A stretch of DNA of 6,953 nucleotides from Chloroflexota bacterium (lineage in GTDB: Bacteria; Chloroflexota; Dormibacteria; CF-121): the NCBI GenBank assembly GCA_005880605.1, contig VBIS01000155.1:1-6953 (forward strand), read 5' to 3'. The position numbers and the translations under genes are program-made. Each line of letters opens with the position of its first letter. Positions within the stretch are counted from its first letter, which is position 1. Of this stretch, positions 5,828 through 6,953 are shown in pieces. The notes under the pieces were generated by a model. The model searched no databases. It saw only the letters and a program-made list of their open reading frames with translations, and was not told the DNA's origin.

Positions 5828-6953
5828 CTATGCGGCGATCTGGCCGCGGCTCTCGTTTCCCCGCCCGCGCGCGCGGGCGCGCCGATCCCGCTCCACGCCG
5901 CCCGCGATATCGAGGACGAAGTCCCCGCGACGCGCATAAGCACTGCGAAGCTCCGCCGACGTGCGATGGACAGCCAGTTGCGGAACCTGGTCCAGCACTT
6001 CGGCCTCCAGGGCCTGGCGCCAGCTATCTCCAGGCGGCGCACCCGTTGTGGCGAGAAGCATCCCGTTCGAGCCCAGCCACGTTTTGAGGGCGAGGGCCGC
6101 TGTCACCGTCCACGTGATGGGGGCCTCGGGCTGGTTGGTGCCGTTGATCACCTCCGGCTCGGCAGTGCGAAGCTCGCGGGCCCGGAAGTCGTACATGACT
6201 CGCTGGTCGGGGCTGACGTAGAGGAACTCGACATGAGCGCTGGCGGTGTTGACCGCGTTGAGTAGCCGGATGCCGATCTGGCGGGCCAGCCGTGGCAGTC
6301 CCTGGCGCTCAAGGCCCCTGGCGACGTCGAACGTCTCCTTCATCCAGACGGTCCAATCGCCGTGGTAGTCCTGGAAGTCCACGACGCCGCCTTCGCTTAG
6401 GCTGCGGCAGCGGATACCGGCTTCGGTGATGAAGTCCGGGCTGCAGATCCGGCGCACCAGCCCGGCCACATACTGACTGGCAGCCGGCAGTCCGTCGAAC
6501 ATGCCGGTGTCCAGCAACAGGGCGCCGTTTGACGCGATGCAGTCGATCCATCTCGCTCGCCCTCCGCCGTCTCGGTCGAGGCCCATCGCGAAATAATTTT
6601 CGGCCGGCATCCACAGCTTGCGGATCACTCGCTCGCGGAGCGCTAGCGCTTGGTCACGCCACTCCATCGCGTGAGTTTCGAAAAGGCGCGCAGCGCCAAG
6701 GAGTGCGTCGTAGGCGTAGCCCTGCACCTCGACGGCGGCGATCGCGGCGTCCGAGTTGGCCAGGGTTCCGTCGCGGTGGATGTACGAGGTGTTCGAATCC
6801 TTCCAGACCTGGAAAGGGATGCCTTCTGGGTTTCGGCGCTGGAACTCGACCAGCCCGAGCGCGGAGGCGTTCATTTTCGCGGTGATCCAGTCCACCGCTG
6901 CGAGGACGCTCTCGCGGACCGTGATCTGACTGCCGTCCCGGCGGGTGACACCA
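5828..6953 (-). CDS. glycogen-debranching/GH63-like glycosidase, C-terminal part (5' end outside window)
   Basis: The frame is open from the window edge to TAG at 5828-5830, giving about 374 residues of what should be a longer enzyme. GTG 6895 lies inside continuous coding sequence (GVTRRDGSQITVRESVLAAV precedes it), so it is not the start. Family-typical blocks are IPFQVWKDSNTSYIHRDGTL (about residues 45-64), with the conserved W-K-D-S followed by D-G, then AAVEVQGYAYDALLGAA (72-88), as in amylo-alpha-1,6-glucosidase C-terminal (alpha/alpha)6 barrels. Further barrel blocks are WMPAENYFAMGLD, ASNGALLLDTGMFDG and DFQDYHGDWTVWMKETFDVARGL. The tail is Arg/Gly-rich (RRARARGRGNESRG). The fold call is good. 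The substrate (glycogen, trehalose-like or mannosylated osmolyte) is not settled. It is the first visible gene of the minus-strand operon. Confidence 0.75.
   Translation of the reverse strand, partial: GVTRRDGSQITVRESVLAAVDWITAKMNASALGLVEFQRRNPEGIPFQVWKDSNTSYIHRDGTLANSDAAIAAVEVQGYAYDALLGAARLFETHAMEWRDQALALRERVIRKLWMPAENYFAMGLDRDGGGRARWIDCIASNGALLLDTGMFDGLPAASQYVAGLVRRICSPDFITEAGIRCRSLSEGGVVDFQDYHGDWTVWMKETFDVARGLERQGLPRLARQIGIRLLNAVNTASAHVEFLYVSPDQRVMYDFRARELRTAEPEVINGTNQPEAPITWTVTAALALKTWLGSNGMLLATTGAPPGDSWRQALEAEVLDQVPQLAVHRTSAELRSAYARRGDFVLDIAGGVERDRRARARGRGNESRGQIAA

Noticed and set aside
5862..5884. Run of alternating C and G (possible hairpin or Z-DNA)
   Set aside because: It is explained by the Arg/Ala/Gly codons of the glycosidase tail (RRARARGRG) in a GC-rich genome. 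It is not placed where a terminator would be expected.
5645..6265. 206-residue plus-strand frame across the glycosidase/GT-C junction
   Set aside because: It spans the antisense of two recognisable genes and their gap, with no domain-like content.

Overview
The window is GC-rich and has the dense gene packing of a bacterial chromosome. It holds two gene blocks that point towards each other. The plus-strand block (about 739-2680) is a general-stress regulatory cluster of the SigB/SigF type. The minus-strand block (2652-6953) is a run of carbohydrate and membrane enzymes. SigB/SigF sigma factors with RsbW partners, actinobacterial-style control sites and high GC suggest a soil Gram-positive-like or monoderm lineage such as Chloroflexota, Dormibacterota or Actinomycetota. 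The phylum cannot be fixed from sequence reading alone.

Layout. 1-647: 3' end of a secreted, beta-rich surface protein with an Asn/Thr/Lys-rich tail, closed by a strong hairpin terminator (661-698). 739-1011: a small multi-pass membrane protein, probably on a leaderless transcript. 1078-1422: a DUF948-like protein with one membrane segment and a coiled coil. 1419-1901: an RsbW-like anti-sigma factor, joined to the DUF948 gene by an ATGA overlap. 2009-2680: a SigB/SigF-family sigma factor whose conserved N-terminus runs upstream of any usual start codon. Minus strand, in order of transcription: 6953-5828, a glycogen-debranching-like glycosidase (5' end outside the window); 5782-4673, a GT-C/GT87-like membrane glycosyltransferase; 4709-2652, a membrane protein with an embedded spermidine-synthase-like fold. 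Their ends are 45 bases apart or overlap, so they are likely one operon. Its tail overlaps the 3' end of the sigma gene by 29 bp.

The stress module is the most interesting part. It looks like a rewired partner-switching system. The RsbW-like protein has lost the N-box glutamate and the DxGxG ATP-binding loop, so it may bind sigma without being a working kinase. No RsbV-type antagonist lies next to it. A SigB-like promoter (GTTTAA-N14-CGGTAC) sits in front of the operon, which suggests autoregulation. A perfect TCGAAC-N4-GTTCGA palindrome, the mycobacterial/Gram-positive LexA (SOS) box, lies between the anti-sigma and sigma genes. The sigma gene has no ATG, GTG or TTG upstream of its conserved N-terminal helix, which points to a lost base, a rare start codon or an unusual translation mechanism.
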